Below are positions 63,482 through 64,000 of a stretch of 64,000 nucleotides of DNA, in pieces. The stretch lies in NCBI RefSeq assembly GCF_001750145.1, contig NZ_CP015732.1, positions 372,001 through 436,000 on the forward strand, written 5' to 3'. How positions within the stretch are numbered: position 1 is the first letter of the stretch; the number at the start of each line of letters is the position of its first letter. Position numbers and translations under genes: made by a program. The notes under the pieces were generated by a model. That model saw only the letters and a list, made by a program, of their open reading frames with translations, was not told where the DNA came from and searched no databases. Source of the DNA: Arthrobacter sp. U41 (GTDB lineage Bacteria; Actinomycetota; Actinomycetes; Actinomycetales; Micrococcaceae).

Positions 63482-64000
63482 ATGACGATTCAGCCCACCC
63501 GTGAAGACAAGTTCTCGTTCGGTCTCTGGACCGTGGGCTGGGAGGCGCAGGATCAGTTCGGTTCCGCCACCCGCCCACCACTGGACACCGTTGAGGCCGT
63601 CAACCGCCTCAGTGACCTTGGTGCCTACGGCATCACATTCCATGACAACGATCTCTTCCCCTTCGGATGCTCCATAGCTGACCGGCAGCGGGAAATCGAC
63701 CGTCTGACCGGAGCGCTGAAATCCACCGGCATGGTGGTGCCCATGGTGACCACCAATCTTTTCAGCCACCCAGTCTTCAAGGACGGGGGGTTCACGAGCA
63801 ATGACCGCGGTGTGCGCCGCTTCGCCCTCCGCAAGGTTTTGGAGAACATCGACCTCGCCGCAGAGCTTGGCGCGGAAACTTTCGTCATGTGGGGCGGGCG
63901 CGAAGGCAGCGAGTATGACGCCGCCAAGGACATACGTGGTGCCCTGGAGCGCTACCGCGAAGCCGTGAACCTGCTGGGGGATTATGTCACGGACAAGGGA
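63482..64000 (+). CDS. xylA: Xylose isomerase, N-terminal part (cut by window edge)
   Basis: 173 residues are visible from ATG 63482, which follows [40 protein letters not shown] with the catalytic histidine (FHD), [20 protein letters not shown] and [20 protein letters not shown] match class I xylose isomerases of actinomycetes (about 390 residues in full). It converts D-xylose to D-xylulose. The reading frame is open to the window end. Confidence 0.95.
   Translation, partial: MTIQPTREDKFSFGLWTVGWEAQDQFGSATRPPLDTVEAVNRLSDLGAYGITFHDNDLFPFGCSIADRQREIDRLTGALKSTGMVVPMVTTNLFSHPVFKDGGFTSNDRGVRRFALRKVLENIDLAAELGAETFVMWGGREGSEYDAAKDIRGALERYREAVNLLGDYVTDKG

Overview
The window looks like a chromosome segment of a high-GC actinobacterium of the Micrococcaceae (Arthrobacter/Paenarthrobacter/Pseudarthrobacter type). 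The reasons are the strong G/C bias at third codon positions, GTG/TTG starts behind purine-rich ribosome sites, an actinobacterial bkd operon, an LAXTG-type wall anchor and an EspI-like ATPase. This is inferred from gene content; no rRNA or tRNA gene is present to confirm it.

Layout. 1-4.7 kb: end of a LysR-type regulator, an unknown membrane protein, a GAF-ANTAR regulator, and a PqqD-like/nucleotidyltransferase pair. 5.1-9.0 kb: an EspI-like ParA ATPase, a LysM protein with a sortase-like C-terminus, two very small membrane proteins and a metallo-beta-lactamase-fold hydrolase. 9.0-14.1 kb: a graveyard of nested insertion sequences (IS256 inside one IS110; IS3 inside another). 14.1-19.8 kb: a nitroreductase-like protein and a three-gene branched-chain 2-oxoacid dehydrogenase operon with a divergent Lrp/AsnC regulator. 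19.9-43.3 kb: an exopolysaccharide locus (Wzz/BY-kinase, Wzx flippase, pyruvyl transferase, Wzy-like polymerase, three glycosyltransferases, acyltransferase, priming sugar transferase, DUF4012 protein, LAXTG protein, VanZ, GalU). It is split at 24.5-32.0 kb by a second pile of mobile elements (two identical IS30 copies, a cut IS3, a tyrosine recombinase remnant, a full IS21 and pieces of two more, an ISL3-like scrap). 43.4-48.2 kb: phenylacetate ring-epoxidation genes paaABCDE plus an enoyl-CoA hydratase/isomerase. 48.3-58.0 kb: signal peptidase I, a second BY-kinase, an HprK-like kinase fused to a PqqD-like domain, a small secreted protein, a low-molecular-weight tyrosine phosphatase, an LCP ligase and the dTDP-rhamnose genes rmlCD-rmlB-rmlA. 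58.1-64.0 kb: an S9 peptidase, then a ROK regulator, an alditol oxidase and the start of xylose isomerase.

How they fit. Most of 19.9-58 kb serves the cell surface: GalU and Rml make activated sugars, the priming transferase and glycosyltransferases build a repeat unit, Wzx/Wzy/Wzz export, join and size it, two BY-kinases and the phosphatase could regulate it, and LCP and LAXTG proteins could link material to the wall. The least explained part is the set of HprK-like, PqqD-like and nucleotidyltransferase proteins lying on both sides of this locus. They resemble the pieces of the poorly characterised HPr-rel-A type cassette, but here two are fused and the rest lie about 46 kb away. Calls rest on reading motifs and translated sequence only; no database search was possible.
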